64,000 nt of DNA from the NCBI GenBank assembly GCA_021234155.1, contig JAJEKV010000030.1, positions 16,422,003-16,486,002 of the forward strand, written 5' to 3'. Under the pieces are notes generated by a model. The model had not been told where the DNA came from. It was given only the letters and a program-made list of their open reading frames with translations, and did no database searches. Positions within the stretch are counted from its first letter, which is position 1; each line of letters begins with the position of its first letter. Positions 22,600 through 33,789 of this stretch are shown here, one piece after another. The translations under genes and the position numbers were made by a program. This DNA is from Isoetes taiwanensis. Lineage: Eukaryota > Streptophyta > Lycopodiopsida > Isoetales > Isoetaceae.

Positions 22600-23033
22600 T
22601 GCTGTGCTTGTCGACGCCTAGCTCCAGACTGTGAGTTTAGAAGTAACCTGATATTTTTTTTATGAACCCTGATTTCTGTATGGCTTTCTTTGTGGTGCTA
22701 TTAATTGCAGCTTGAAAGAAGAGATAAGAATAGCCTGATTTTTAGAGATTAAAAAACTCACACATTTATTTGGAGTTGAATGTACACGTGATAACCTGGC
22801 ACTTCTTCCTTGGGATGCCCCATTAATTTTATGGGTTGAATATATAAATGTCAAAATAACGCCATGTTCATGCATGCATCATTTTACCGTGGCAGAAAAG
22901 CAGTAGGCTCATGCAGCAGAGATACAGATCACATTATGATGATCATGGAAGATCAGCTCTCCATGGAAAATTGCACAGCACCATAAATGCCTACATAAGT
23001 TGCTTGTTGAATCATGCAAAATCAGAGTGAAAA
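22600..23033. promoter_or_regulatory. Divergent promoter between PLAT and malectin-like genes, copy 1
   Basis: 434 bp separate the two start codons. A tatataaa box at 22,841-22,848, about 190 bp before the plus-strand ATG, is kept in copies 2 and 3 and is the best TATA for the malectin side. Conserved cattaatttatgggttga lies just upstream of it. Direction of use is inferred from position only. Confidence 0.55.
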
Positions 23034-24463
23034 ATGAAAATAGGGTTCTTCTCCTTGGTTTTGGCTCTTCTTCTTCATGCGTGTTATGCCAAACTGGATA
23101 ACCCATTCATCTTTGCGTTTGTTACCAGCTAAAATCTCATTCCTAGCTTAGTTTTTTTCTCGATTTCAGATAATTCCAGATTTGTTACTTATTTCGATGA
23201 ACTCACCCACTTCTTCCATTAGTTTTCCGAGACTTGCACTCACCCACTTTTTCCATTAGTTTCCGAGACAAGCATTATCTCGATTTCAAATGTGTTTCTT
23301 CTTTTAGATGACCTGAATATGACTTTTGTTCTTCCATACTTTTTAGGACTTGCAGATTTCACAAGCATAGACTGCGGTGGTACCACTAGCTACGAGGATA
23401 GCAATGGCATTCAGTGGCAAGCAGATCCTACCAATTTGATCAATTGAAACATTGAAATATTTCTTGAAACATTGAAATATTTTCGACAAACCACTAGTGC
23501 TTCAAACTGTTGCACCTTAACAGTGCTTCCCAACAGAAGGCATCTGATTTGACGCTTCCTTCTATTATGGGAACTATGATGGCCTTTCATATTCTCCCAC
23601 ATTCAATCTCTATAGTTCTGGACCCAGGTTTCGTTTCATCCTCTGAATAGTAATAATAGACTCGGTTATTACATGATCAAAGAGATCATCTTGAGTATTT
23701 GCCTCAAAAGTGGTACTCAAGACGTCCCGTTTATTTTGGCTCTGGAATCCAGGCTGCTTCCAGTGGGATCATATGAGGGATATACCAGCTGGGCATTGCA
23801 TATGCTGCACCGTATCAATTTGGCGGCCAGATCTTTGGTCAGGTATATATGCAAAAAAAACTCAGAGATACATTTTGAGTTGAATTGAATTGAATTGAAT
23901 TTTATGTTATAAGGTAACCTGAAGGATAGCTAGTTCCACATGCACCTGCCGGATTCAACGTAATTAGAACTGGTAAAACCATAGCTCCCAGTGTGTTTTA
24001 TGACCAGCCACCAGTGGCAGTATTTAACAGTGCATTTGAAGGCCAGAACAATCTGGCTGTAGTAATTTATGAGTTGGATTTAGAAACTCACCTCACAGAT
24101 TTCTGGTTTCTGGATTTCAGTGATAGAAAGAGCGCCAGCGATGTATGTACATTTCAAATTGGATTTGAAGTTGATAAAACTGTTGTAAGTAATGGTACAA
24201 AAACTCTAGAGCCAGGCATTACTTATGGATGGATGTCCTACTTCACTTTTTGGACTACCGCGCCAAAAAGGAAACTCAAAATTTCGTTATATCCTTCTCC
24301 AAGCTCCTCATTGCCACCAATGTTGAATGCAGTTGAGGTGTATGCAGTTGCCCTTAATTCCTTACCATTTCATAGAGGAAAATGTAGCTTTCAGGGGTAC
24401 ACTCCTAAGTGGAGTAAAGTGTCCAGTGGTACACATCCAATCTTTTTGTACTTCAAAAAATAA
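23034..24463 (+). pseudogene. Malectin-like receptor ectodomain gene, copy 1, decayed
   Basis: Exon 1 (23,034 to about 23,097) encodes a signal peptide (MKIGFFSLVLALLLHACYA), but the donor GGTAAG of the sister copies is GGATAA here. Exon 2 (from 23,356, after TTGCAG) starts DFTSIDCGGTTSYEDSNGIQ, the usual start of plant malectin-like domains, then stops (NLIN*) and shifts frame. Fragments NRRHLI, LGYYMIKEI and SICLKSGTQDVPF follow. Exon 3 (about 23,945-24,463) holds the second half (FYDQPPVAVFNSAFEGQNNL ... SSLPPMLNAVEVYAV) and then runs into unrelated codons ending FLYFKK. The kinase part expected in full malectin-like receptor kinases is absent. These ectodomains bind cell-wall or peptide ligands in living genes. 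Confidence 0.88.
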
Positions 24464-25732
24464 TAGTATTTTCTACATTAAATATTATGCTGTGTCGAGA
24501 TTGGAGGTATCTGATGCTTATAATATGATGTTGAACAACCATAATGTTTGTACACTGCTTCTAAGTCATGCCAGTTCTTTTTCTTCTAAGTGCATATATT
24601 AGAACAATTGATATGATCTATATTGTTACGCAACTGTGTTATGCAGGCGATCTAGTTGGAGATGTCAACCAAGACCTTCCTAAAACACATATGCTTAATA
24701 TGTATTCGATGAGATGTCAACCAGGACCTTCCTAACACATATGCTTAATATGTATTCGATGATTGAAGTAAATGGCAATAAAGCTAGGAAAAAATGTGGG
24801 TTCAAAGCCAACATGTTCAAGGACAAGGTCGTCTTCCACAACATATAGAAGTGGCAGATATTCGCCCCTACAACAAGCTACCAAGCATTGTGTTTGCAAA
24901 TGTTGGATGCTAATAGTGGGTTCAAACCCGGAGGTTTTGAACAATCAGTCACCATTCAAAAGATCGTCAAAAAGAAATGTTCAGGCCACCAGACAGATTT
25001 CTTGTAGTATAAAATCTCTTGAATTGAAGAGGCCAAGGCTCCATTATAACAAGAATGTGAAAAATATAGAGCAAAATGTATTCATCAACTTAGACATTTT
25101 CAGAAGTCACAAGCATGGAAGGAAGCACAAGGGTGGGATCAAACTATGTCAAACTACACGGACGTTCAAATTACGAAGCTACATAGACGTTCAGGATCAG
25201 ACGTTCAAACCAGGTCAAACTACACAGACGTTCAGAACTAGAATGTGTTATAGCTACATGGAGGGCAAAGTTGATGGACTCGGCAATTTGATGTATATTT
25301 GTACCCACCAAAATTATTGATGGTATATACATAGAAATTATTGGATATATATACTATGCATGAGACTCGTATATACCCAATAATGTTGCTACAGTGGAAT
25401 CAATAATTTTATGGGTATAAGTATAGCTGCATTCGAGGGCATAAGACATTCATTTGCTATGTCTCGACGTCCTGCTAGAGTTCTTCAGAGGTCACAATTG
25501 CCTCCTCCTCCTGAACATCGCGACACCGTTACTTGCTCTATAAGCTTCAAAGATCTTCATGCATGCCTGCTAAAAGGGATCACCCTTGATCCCTGGCTAA
25601 CTGGTATAGCAGAGGGTCGAGAGAGAGATTCCCCCGGCGAGTACCGTGTTGTTATCATATTGTTTGGGTTCCAGAGCGCGACGCTTATGAGATTGATAAA
25701 ATCATCAATGCCTATAATCTATGAATCATGTG
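24464..25732. other. Spacer with short tandem repeat and tRNA-B-box-like sequences
   Basis: A roughly 50-bp unit (gatgtcaacca.gaccttcct ... tgtattcgatga) is repeated twice at about 24,659-24,765. 24,800-24,940 contains gggttcaaagcc and gggttcaaaccc, which resemble a Pol III B box; a tRNA-derived SINE relic is possible but no A box or tail was confirmed. 25,160-25,230 has four gacgttca repeats. Plus-strand open frames at 24,772-25,320 and 25,411-25,779 lack recognisable domains. Confidence 0.4.
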
Positions 25733-26538
25733 TGATATGGGGGCATGCTAGGGGGAGTGGTCCAAAAGAAAAGAATTAAGGCAATGGGGCGTTACAACCA
25801 ATGGTTACAAGGGGCAAGATATTTTTAAGCAACCATTAACATAAAAGGGAAGGGAGATATTTTTAAAGATAAGGAAAACATCCTATTTTGAAGAAAAGGA
25901 TTCGTGCAAGCTTCGAGACTAATTTTATCATGAAAAAGGCGGATTCTGTAGAGATCGAAATAGCATGGTAGCAGCACCCTTTTCTCTGGCAAAATGGCCC
26001 GATTTGGCTACAAATAACGGCCTGTTCAGTGTTACGGCAGCAACAAAGTTCAGTCTTCAATTCCGGCTCCTGCAGAATCCGACGAGCTGTAAATCCTCTA
26101 CTTCGGCTTCAGCAAACTGGTCCCTGATCGCTGTTGCCTGAATCCGACCTGCAACTCTCTGATTTAGCCGAAGGTCTTGTAGGCGGGACTTCTGGGTTTG
26201 CATTGATTGCTGGCTTTCCTGATAAATCCGAGATTGAATCAAATTCTCTTCCTTGGTGGTTGGGTTGAGCCCATCTAAGCCAATACTGTTGTAGGATTGT
26301 TCATAAGCTGAAGGGGATAATAGGCTATGATCAATTCCTTTCACTTAATACCCTTGGAAATTGCCTTAGTTCTTCTCTGGATTCGGTTGGGTGGAAATTG
26401 GATGCCCAATCCATTGGTTGTGGAAACCAAGCCATTTATTCTTATCAAAGACTGTTTTCTTCTTTAACTTTTCTATACAACTGTTGTTCTAAGAAGTTAC
26501 GGCTTTAAGTTTCCCTTAAAGCGTATCAAGTGGTATCA
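25733..26538 (+). repeat. Element A 5' LTR
   Basis: Starts tgatatgggggcatgctagg. Shared sequence with the 3' LTR continues to aagtggtatca, that is, 8 nt into the primer-binding site. Most of it differs from the 3' LTR by only a few percent, but about 26,027-26,170 is strongly diverged. Confidence 0.88.
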
Positions 26539-26565
26539 GAGCCTATCGATCCTCATATCTGATCA

Positions 26566-27776
26566 ATGGCCCAACACTTCAATGTTACTGAAGCACAATA
26601 TCAGCAAGCCTTGTCTAATGCTGGTTACATTGCATCCCAGTTAGCATTGCCTACGCCTAGCAGTCAGCAAGAGTATGACAGGCAAGTGGAATTGCTGTCT
26701 ATTCTGTATCGCTTTCTTCCAGATACTTCGCAACCTCCTTTGCCTAATGGTCCTCCACCAGTAACTCCTCCACCGCCACCTAAGCTGAGAAAATAGTTAG
26801 AGAAAGCAGATATGCCGTCTTTCAAAGGGGGAAAGACAAAGCCTGTCAAGGTTGTTAGTTTTATCAGCCAGTGGGAAAAGTTCTTTGAACGAGTGCAGGC
26901 AACAGATGTGGAAAGACTGCAAGCCATGGACACTTACTTGACAGATCGAGCTCAAGCATGATGGCAAGGCAGACGAGAATGTGATCCCAGGATTAATAAT
27001 TGGGAAAGTTTCAAAACGGCATTTGAAGCACATTATTTACCCTCTAACTATCACAGTGAGTTACGCAGGGAATGGGATCGTCTGAAACGGGGGAAACTGA
27101 GAGTATTCAGTCCTACACATCCAAATTCACTCATTTAGCGGCACTAATAAGGAATCTGGATGGGAAAGAGCTTCTGAGAAAATATGTCAGTGGATGTAGG
27201 GATGATATTTATGCGGAAATGGAAATATTTCACCCTAAGGATTTAAATGAAGCCATAAAACTAGCATCTGCAGTGGAGCGGAAACTAGATCCAAAATCTA
27301 GGAAATTTGATATTTGGGATGAGGAAACCTCAGATCAAGAGGACAAAAAGAGTAGCAAAGAAAAAAACGGAAGTAAGGAATCTTCCAAGAACTTCAAGAG
27401 GAAGAGAAATAATGGCAATGGTAATGGTTCCGAAAGGAAGCGAAAGGAGGGAAGTCAAATTAGACTGCGGAAGGAAACTAAGGAACCAAAGGGAGGTTGC
27501 TATAGATGCGGAGGAAATCATTTCCTAAGGGATTGCCCGTTTGGAGAGGGGGGGATCACAAAAGTTGAACCACCTAAACCTCAAAAGGTTGTACAGATGC
27601 ATGCTATTGAAGGTCCTAAGCCCGTGGTTGTACAAATGCATGCTATTGAAGGTCCCAAGCCCGTGGAGGATATACCTGAGACCTCTAAAGCTGCTGATGA
27701 GCGGAAGAAAGATGAAGAACGGGCAAAGGCTATTGCCAAGGAACGGAGGTGGCTCCAAATTGGAACTATGGGGTAA
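26566..27776 (+). pseudogene. gag: Element A gag (retrotrans_gag family) with zinc knuckle, broken
   Basis: Starts MAQHFNVTEAQYQQALSNAG, then a Pro-rich linker (PPPVTPPPPPKLRK) ended by a TAG. The same frame goes on with DMPSFKGGKTKPV.VVSFISQWEKFFERV and WESFKTAFEAHYLP, the capsid signature of Ty3/gypsy gag, interrupted by a TGA. After a frame change 27,072-27,776 reads MGSSETGETESIQSYTSKFT..., a Lys-rich linker, and CYRCGGNHFLRDC, a zinc knuckle of CX2CX3HX4C (one residue shorter than usual). A 14-residue motif (VQMHAIEGPKPV) is duplicated near the C-terminus. Confidence 0.85.
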
Positions 27777-27936
27777 AAATCGTAAAAAATTACATCTCTT
27801 AGGATAAGATTTGTAAGATTTGATTTTTATGTGGAATGAAAATTAAATTATTATGAAAGCATGGTGCATTAGATGTAAATTTTTGAAAGGTGGTAATTGT
27901 TGTTATAGCACAATAGGCCTAACAAAAATTGCATCA

Positions 27937-28102
27937 GTATCGCGGAGATACAATTAAGTAGTACCGTGGAGGTACGAAAAATACTAATGTATCGCGGAGA
28001 TACAATAGTTTGGTATCGTGGAGATACTATCCAGTAGTACCATGGAGGTACGAAAGATAATGTACCGCGGAGGTACAAGGATATATCGTACTGAGGAAGT
28101 AC
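27937..28102 (+). other. Array of seven covarying 15-nt stem-loops
   Basis: Seven units of GTAYY-NNGGA-RRTAC at 27,937-27,951, 27,961-27,975, 27,989-28,003, 28,013-28,027, 28,037-28,051, 28,062-28,076 and 28,088-28,102, spaced 24-28 bp. Each is a perfect 5-bp stem with a 5-nt loop. Stem positions 4-5 vary in step on both sides: TC/GA three times, CC/GG three times, CT/AG once. The linkers are AT-rich and unlike each other. They sit just upstream of the 3' LTR. Function unknown. Confidence 0.93.
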
Positions 28103-28227
28103 GCGCATATCCGTGACTACTTCTTGAATTTGCAGAAACGCATGGGAGCAATCACTTTAAGAAGGGATGGGCCCCACTGGAGCGTCTCTGAAAGATCGCG
28201 GACGATCTTCTTTAAGAAGGGATGGAT

Positions 28228-29030
28228 TGATATGGGGGCATGCTAGGGAGAGTGGTCCAAAAGAAAAGAATTAAGGCAATGGGGCGTTGAAAAGCAATGG
28301 TTACAAGGGGCAAGATATTTTTAACCAACCATTAACGTAAAAGGGAAGGGAGATATTTTTAAAGATAAGGAAAACATCCTATTTCGAAGAAAAGGATTCG
28401 TGCAAGCTTCGAGACTAATTTTATCATGAAAAAGGCGGATTCTGTAGAGATCGAAATAGCATGGTAGCAGCACCTTTTTCTCTGGCAAAAAGGCCTGATT
28501 TGGCTACAAAATAACTACTGTTGATGTTCTGGCAACAACAAACTTGGGTCTTCAATTCCGGCCCCGCAGGATTCTACGAAATAAATCCTCTACGCCGGCT
28601 TCAAAGAACCGGTCCCCGATCATTTGTTGTTCGAATTCGACCCTCGCAACTCTCGATTTGAAGCGAAGATCTTGTAGGCGGGACTTCTGGGTTTGCATTG
28701 ATTGCTGGCTTTCCTGATAAGTCCGAGATTGAATCAAATTCTCTTCCTTGGTGGTTGGGTTGAGCCCATCTAAGCCAATACCGTTGTAAGATTGGATTGT
28801 TCATAAGCTGAAGGGGATAATAGGCTATGATCAATTCCTTTCACTTAATACCCTTCCTTAGTTCTTCTCTGGATCCGGTTGGGTGGAAATTGGATGCCCA
28901 ATCCATTGGTTGTGGAAACCAAGCCATTTGTTCTTATCAAAGACTGTTTTCTTCTTTAACTTGTCTATACAACTGTTGTTCTAAGAAGTTACGGCTTTAA
29001 GTTTCCCTTAAAGCGTATCAAGTGGTATCA
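28228..29030 (+). repeat. Element A 3' LTR
   Basis: Starts tgatatgggggcatgctagg after a weak purine tract (aagaagggatgga) and ends agtggtatca followed by the atgtg target duplication. 803 bp. It includes bases that match the primer site next to the 5' LTR. Diverged block about 28,517-28,668. Confidence 0.88.
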
Positions 29031-29398
29031 ATGTGTGTCATAAGAGTTTATATGATATAATTGTATTATGCAGCATTCATACGTGATCTTATAGTGTGGT
29101 ACCTGATCTAGCGTTTTATGTTGAATAAATTAAATTTGTGATAGTCTCAATTTCCATTTGCCTGCAGCTCTAAGGAAATTGGGTGGGTGCCCAATTTCCT
29201 CGGGAGGCCTCCAGGGAACTTTGTTCAGGCCGTTCCCTGGGCAAAGTGGGCGGCCGCCCAATTTCGATACAAGAAATTGATTTCCTGAAATTGTAGGTTA
29301 TGCTCCTTTATAAAAATAGACAGAAACCGTTCTATTCATATAGAAATGGAGTACATAGATGGAGTGCATAGATGATAAAACCAAGAAAACATCATGCC
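29031..29398. other. Cluster of GC-rich palindromes (29,174-29,259)
   Basis: No gene. Within 86 bp: ggaaattggg-tgggtg-cccaatttcc (10-bp stem), ggaggcctcc (perfect), ccagggaac...gttccctgg (9-bp stem, 29,210-29,240) and gggcggccgccc (perfect, 29,248-29,259). 'cccaatttc' also occurs twice directly. Confidence 0.8.
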
Positions 29399-29873
29399 TC
29401 GACACAGTTAGTTCAACACAAACAGAATAGATAATAGATAATATTAGAGAGCGAGGTTTCAGTTTGGACTGAGTGAGGAGTGTTGACGATGAGCTTGGTT
29501 GCCAAAGCTTCACGCTGCCTTTTTTCCTTCTTATAAAGCTTCTTAAATAACGGTCTGAACGTGTTGTGCAGCCAAACATCCTCCATTTTCAACAGCCTCT
29601 TCAGTGCCTCTGTCCTGTAAATATGGCGTTTCAGTGATATGAGGCAGGCCTCCAGCTCCACCCTACTGAGGTGATCTTCCTCATTGTTACCCTGTGCCAA
29701 CCCTTCCCATGGAGGAGCTTCGTGACTTGGGCACTGATTTCTTCTGTTCCATTCTGATTTATCTCGTTTTGCACCTCAACCTGCAACTGGTTCGCATGGG
29801 ATAAGATTGGCTCACTAATAAGGGATTGCATTTCGGTCATTGTGAATCCATATCTGCGCCTCGTTTCAACCAT
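29399..29873 (-). pseudogene. Hypothetical protein, about 145 codons if one frameshift is crossed
   Basis: From the ATG at 29,873 the frame reads MVETRRRYGFTMTEMQSLIS, then QVEVQNEINQNGTEEISAQ. The adjacent frame continues AQGNNEEDHLSRVELEACLI, EALKRLLKMEDVWLHNTF and ends IIYYLFCLC at about 29,413. The change happens near 29,720. Codon quality on both sides is protein-like and charged (helical). I do not recognise a family. It could be a frameshifted gene, a two-exon gene with a tiny intron, or a sequencing slip. Confidence 0.35.
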
Positions 29874-32273
29874 TCTGAGTGCCCCGATATGAATCTAGGC
29901 TGCGCAGATTTGCAAAACCCGGCCTTCACTAGCTACATCTCTTATAATGAATGGGCTTTTTCGCGACAGCTCTTCCTTGGCTTAATAGACACAACGCCTG
30001 TCATCTCACCTACCTGCACGATTCCCAAAATTTTGCAGCATTCTAATAAAAAAAACCGCAATATTCTAAAAATTCGCGTTCATTTTGGAGGCATATGGAC
30101 TTAGGAAAAGTTCATATATAATGAAATTGTGCTTGCAGGGACTTTATTGTGCCAAATATGCCATATGACAGAGTCTTGGTACTACCTCTATCATCTAAAA
30201 TACATCAGAAACATAAAGATGTGTTTAGAACTGGCAACAAACTTTGTGCACCTACATTGATATCAAATCTTTCCTTCGAACGGGTTATGACAGTTGATTA
30301 TGAAGCTATTGCTATAAATTATGGTAAGCATGTGATCAAGGACTCTTTATGCATCCCTTACACACAGCTTCAAAGAAGTGATATGTAGAAGCAGATTAGG
30401 AGCAGACTGTGTTCTTAACTATCAAATATATATAATATAGTAGCAGATATGAGTATGTAAGTCCTTTGTCTTTTCTTTGAAGATTTTGTATTTCTTTCTA
30501 ATAGAGTTAACGTAATGATTTATGTTAGGAACAATGATCTTTCTGCTTTTGTACGAACGATGAAATGTTGTTATGAATTATATAATGTTGGTGCAGCGGG
30601 GTCTTTGCTTATTGATTCGCACTGCATGAACATTCCAGGCTATCTGAAGAGTGACATCGAAAGATCCAAAACATTGGGCTCTCTTTGCACGGCCACAAGA
30701 GATCGAAAATAGAATCCATAGCCATCTCTGCTCCGCATTGAAATGTATGATACTCTATAGAGGAAGAACAATAGCTTTTTCCAGTGAATGGTAAAAGCAA
30801 AACATCCATATCACCTATGAACCGAAATCATCTGCCGAAGCATACATAATTTTGGTGATTAGGGCAGAATGACTATTCTAGTGGACCTTAAAAATTTTAG
30901 CATCCAATAAGCCAAAAACCTTAGGCCCACATTCATATGAAAATTTGCAAAAATACTTTTCACTTCCAGAAAAAGAATCAGTAACGTAGCCATTAAATCA
31001 TTAGATACACCTAGAATATACCTCAAGATGCATAAATCCACCCTCTCTCTAATGAATTGCCCCTTAGCGTGAAATTGTAGAAACTATGTGTTAAAGCTCA
31101 ACTTACTAGTTGAGGTACAAATTTGATGAAGATCAATAAACACCTGGAAAGGTAGATACGAATCCAATAAGATCAATGTCATTTTGAATACCAGAAACAA
31201 ATAGAAACGTATTATTGAAGCAAGAGGAATCAATTAATATGACACATCCACCTGCTAATCTGAAATGCAGATGGTTCAATCGATTAAGAGGTATTGCATA
31301 AAAGGTAAACATGCATTCAATGTTTAAGTTTCACCAACCTCAGTCGCTACTAGGATATATCCACGACATAAGTAAAATCTGGGAGGAGATAAAGCTTCAA
31401 TACATTTGAATGAGTTATTGATGCTTGGATTCAATGCTTCTCCATCAAATAAGAACCCTAAAGACAACATAAAAACTAGGTTTTAGGAGGAATCGATGTT
31501 TACCAATTTTTTGAAATTGTTTATTGCTTTGGTAAATTGCCAAGTAGCCGCCATGTAGGAAACTAGTACCACCAATACCAACATGTCTTTTCTAGATTTA
31601 TTTATTGGAATATAACACCTCATTTTTCTAGTAAAGCCATTTGTAGCAATGGATGGTTCAAACTACTATATCCAGCATTATCAAAAGATAGATGCATATG
31701 CATACTATCATCAAGTAAGCATGCTCATATCTAACTTTTACAATACAAAAAATTTATCGCGGCGGCCTTGCCGCCACGAACATTTCTCTTCCCGACCCCC
31801 CTTTATTTGATATAATGAGTCAATAATAATAATGGATGCATGTCAATCCAAGAACATGCAAGATTGAAGCCTATGCTTCTACAGGATAGAGACACATTAT
31901 TCATAACAACCATGTGATTCCCACTATTAAGCTCGTTTTGCGCGCGCACCCTTGCCATTTTCAAGTTCTCAAAAAAACCTGCCAATATTAGAAGCATCTA
32001 TTATGGACATTGATCTACGACATTAATTAATGATACTATGATTACCGCCACACAAGTTACAATAGAAGCATTCGACATTGTCAAGAGGAGAAAACTTTGG
32101 TGTTAACCATTTAACATGCCTATGTCGTGGCGTCTTGTCCACATCAGCATGAAGGCAGCAAAGCAAATGACAAGTAAGAGATGCCAATATCATGCAAATT
32201 GCAAAGTAGAGTAAATATATAAATCATACATACCAACAATTAGACCAGGCCCTTCATTATCATTTTGTATTAT
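29874..32273. other. No gene recognised
   Basis: AT-rich. Two plus-strand open frames (30,149-30,388, containing LISNLSFERVMTVDYEAIAI, and 30,515-30,712) follow acceptor-like sequences (ttgcag near 30,138) and could be exons of a degraded gene, but no domain is evident. The rest shows no repeats or motifs I can support. Confidence 0.3.
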
Positions 32274-32280
32274 AAAAATA

Positions 32281-32481
32281 AGGGAAAAACTACAATATAC
32301 CCCTAACTTTTTGCAAAATTCACAACATACCCCTAACTTTTAGAAAATTCATGAAATGCCCCTATTAGGGGCATTTTCAGGGGCATTTTGTGAATTTTTA
32401 GGGCATTTTGTGAATTTTTAGAAAGTTAGAGGTATACTGTGAATTTTGCAAAAAGTTAGGGGTATTTTGTAGTTTTCCCCT
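32281..32481. mobile_element. MITE-like foldback element
   Basis: 201 bp whose ends are inverted repeats (left agggaaaaactacaatatac, right complement aggggaaaactacaaaatac) flanked by aaaaata on both sides (32,274-32,280 and 32,482-32,488). The interior repeats taacttttt and ggggcatttt motifs, so nearly the whole element can fold back. No coding capacity. Superfamily not assigned. Confidence 0.75.
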
Positions 32482-32488
32482 AAAAATA

Positions 32489-33108
32489 AACAAATCAATA
32501 AATAGTCTCATAGATTCATCTTTAAACTAGAGCCCGAAGGAACATTTCTCTCTTTAGTGTACTGAGTATCCCCTTATGAGGCATAGAAAATGATTGACAA
32601 GACAACGTTTTATCAATTATGTGTCTTAAAGTAATGTTTAGGTTCTCTTCACCAATCAAATTTGATGAACATCTTCAATTATTCCTAGTAATTTATAAAT
32701 GTCACTACAAGGCCAATAAAAAAGATGAGAGTATAGAATCCTAGAATTTAACCAACTTGATGGGCTTACCAGTCTAGACTCATCAATATTATGAAACTGG
32801 TCAAAAGAAGGCACACTTAGAAGTTATGAATCAAAGCCCTTGATGTTGCATATAAGGATGAGCTACATTGCATTGTTGTTTAGACAAATATCCAAGCTTG
32901 ACCATATTCCGATATGTGTATACATGCCTGTTTCGTTCTTCGCAAAAAGTCAGAGACATGCATCATGCAGTAAAGTTGCAGACTTATATGGGCAGCTAAC
33001 GAGCGATATACGTCTTCTAATTGTTTTAGACAGTCCTCTCATGCAAAATAATTTATTCAGACTTTTTCCATTTGGTTCACCTGTGGCCAAAAACATATAG
33101 TCCACCAG
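32489..33108. other. No gene seen
   Basis: AT-rich spacer up to the left edge of duplication copy 2. The open frame at 32,840-33,100 (plus) has no recognisable motif. Confidence 0.35.
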
Positions 33109-33789
33109 GTGCATATGCGGCAGAAGAACCTTGCATAAAGTAGTTTTTGAAGTTTGTGATTTGCCTTCTATTTTTTTATCTCATTTTAGCACATAAGCAA
33201 CCAAGATTCGTAATCATAAAGAAGTACCACATATGCTTGATTCTAGCTTCATAAAGGAAGATCAACACAGACTTAAGCAGCAAATTCTATTCTAAAATTT
33301 GCCTTACCACAATCCGACACATATCTGATGCTACTTGAAATTCTAATTTGGGTTGGCATTGATGGATGCAATCCACATATCCACTGGATTTGTGTTGGAT
33401 CCAGACAACTTAAAGAAAAACAAATCCTTAGCAAAGATGTCTTTTGATTACAACTCCAAATATAACACACTTATGAATAAAGATTCCAAAGATCATTTAA
33501 ACTTAAGCATGTCATCATGTCATAAGCAAACCAAATTTCCAACATCTAGATCAAGTTCTTCTCCCTTGCAAATGAAGCCACATTATGGTCAATAATTCCT
33601 TGCACCTTGATCTATAATGAAACAAACTTCCCCTAGATTATATCTTACTACAACCATTAAAATTCAACTTTTAATACTGTAGCATTTCACTGTAGCAGAG
33701 GGATTTTTTTTTTGAAGGACGTCAAGCTTTATTCACCAACTAGAAACCAGAGCAACATAAATGCAAAGACAGGATTATAACCCCAGTGG

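Larger units (their letters stand above)
14114..24331. repeat. Segmental duplication, copy 1 (interrupted by Copia-1)
   Basis: Begins gtgcatatgcggcagaagaa and ends with the malectin-like motif LPPMLNA. It matches 33,109-50,271 (copy 2) in the same orientation once the inserted transposons are removed; about 5.4 kb is shared. Contents: SDP1-like relic (-), exon-like segments (-), PLAT gene (-), malectin-like pseudogene (+). Identity is high along its length with many small indels. Sequence diverges completely beyond both ends. Confidence 0.93.
25733..29030 (+). mobile_element. Gag-only LTR retrotransposon (Ty3/gypsy-like, non-autonomous), element A
   Basis: 3,298 bp with LTRs of about 805 bp and a 5-bp target-site duplication atgtg (25,728-25,732 and 29,031-29,035). 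Primer site tggtatcagagcc at 26,531-26,543 fits initiator tRNA-Met. The 1.7-kb interior codes only a broken gag with one zinc knuckle; no protease, reverse transcriptase or integrase is present, so it would depend on a partner element. Seven short stem-loops sit between gag and the 3' LTR. A diverged relative on the opposite strand lies at 55,853-59,051. Confidence 0.9.

Noticed and set aside
24732-24944. Minus-strand frame with repeated GFEPT motifs as a protein
   Set aside because: GFEPT is the translation of gggttcaaacc, a B-box-like DNA motif, so the frame is a repeat artefact.
27072-27776. Stand-alone host zinc-knuckle gene in element A
   Set aside because: It lies between LTRs, continues the upstream capsid frame after a shift, and matches gag layout; no independent promoter evidence.
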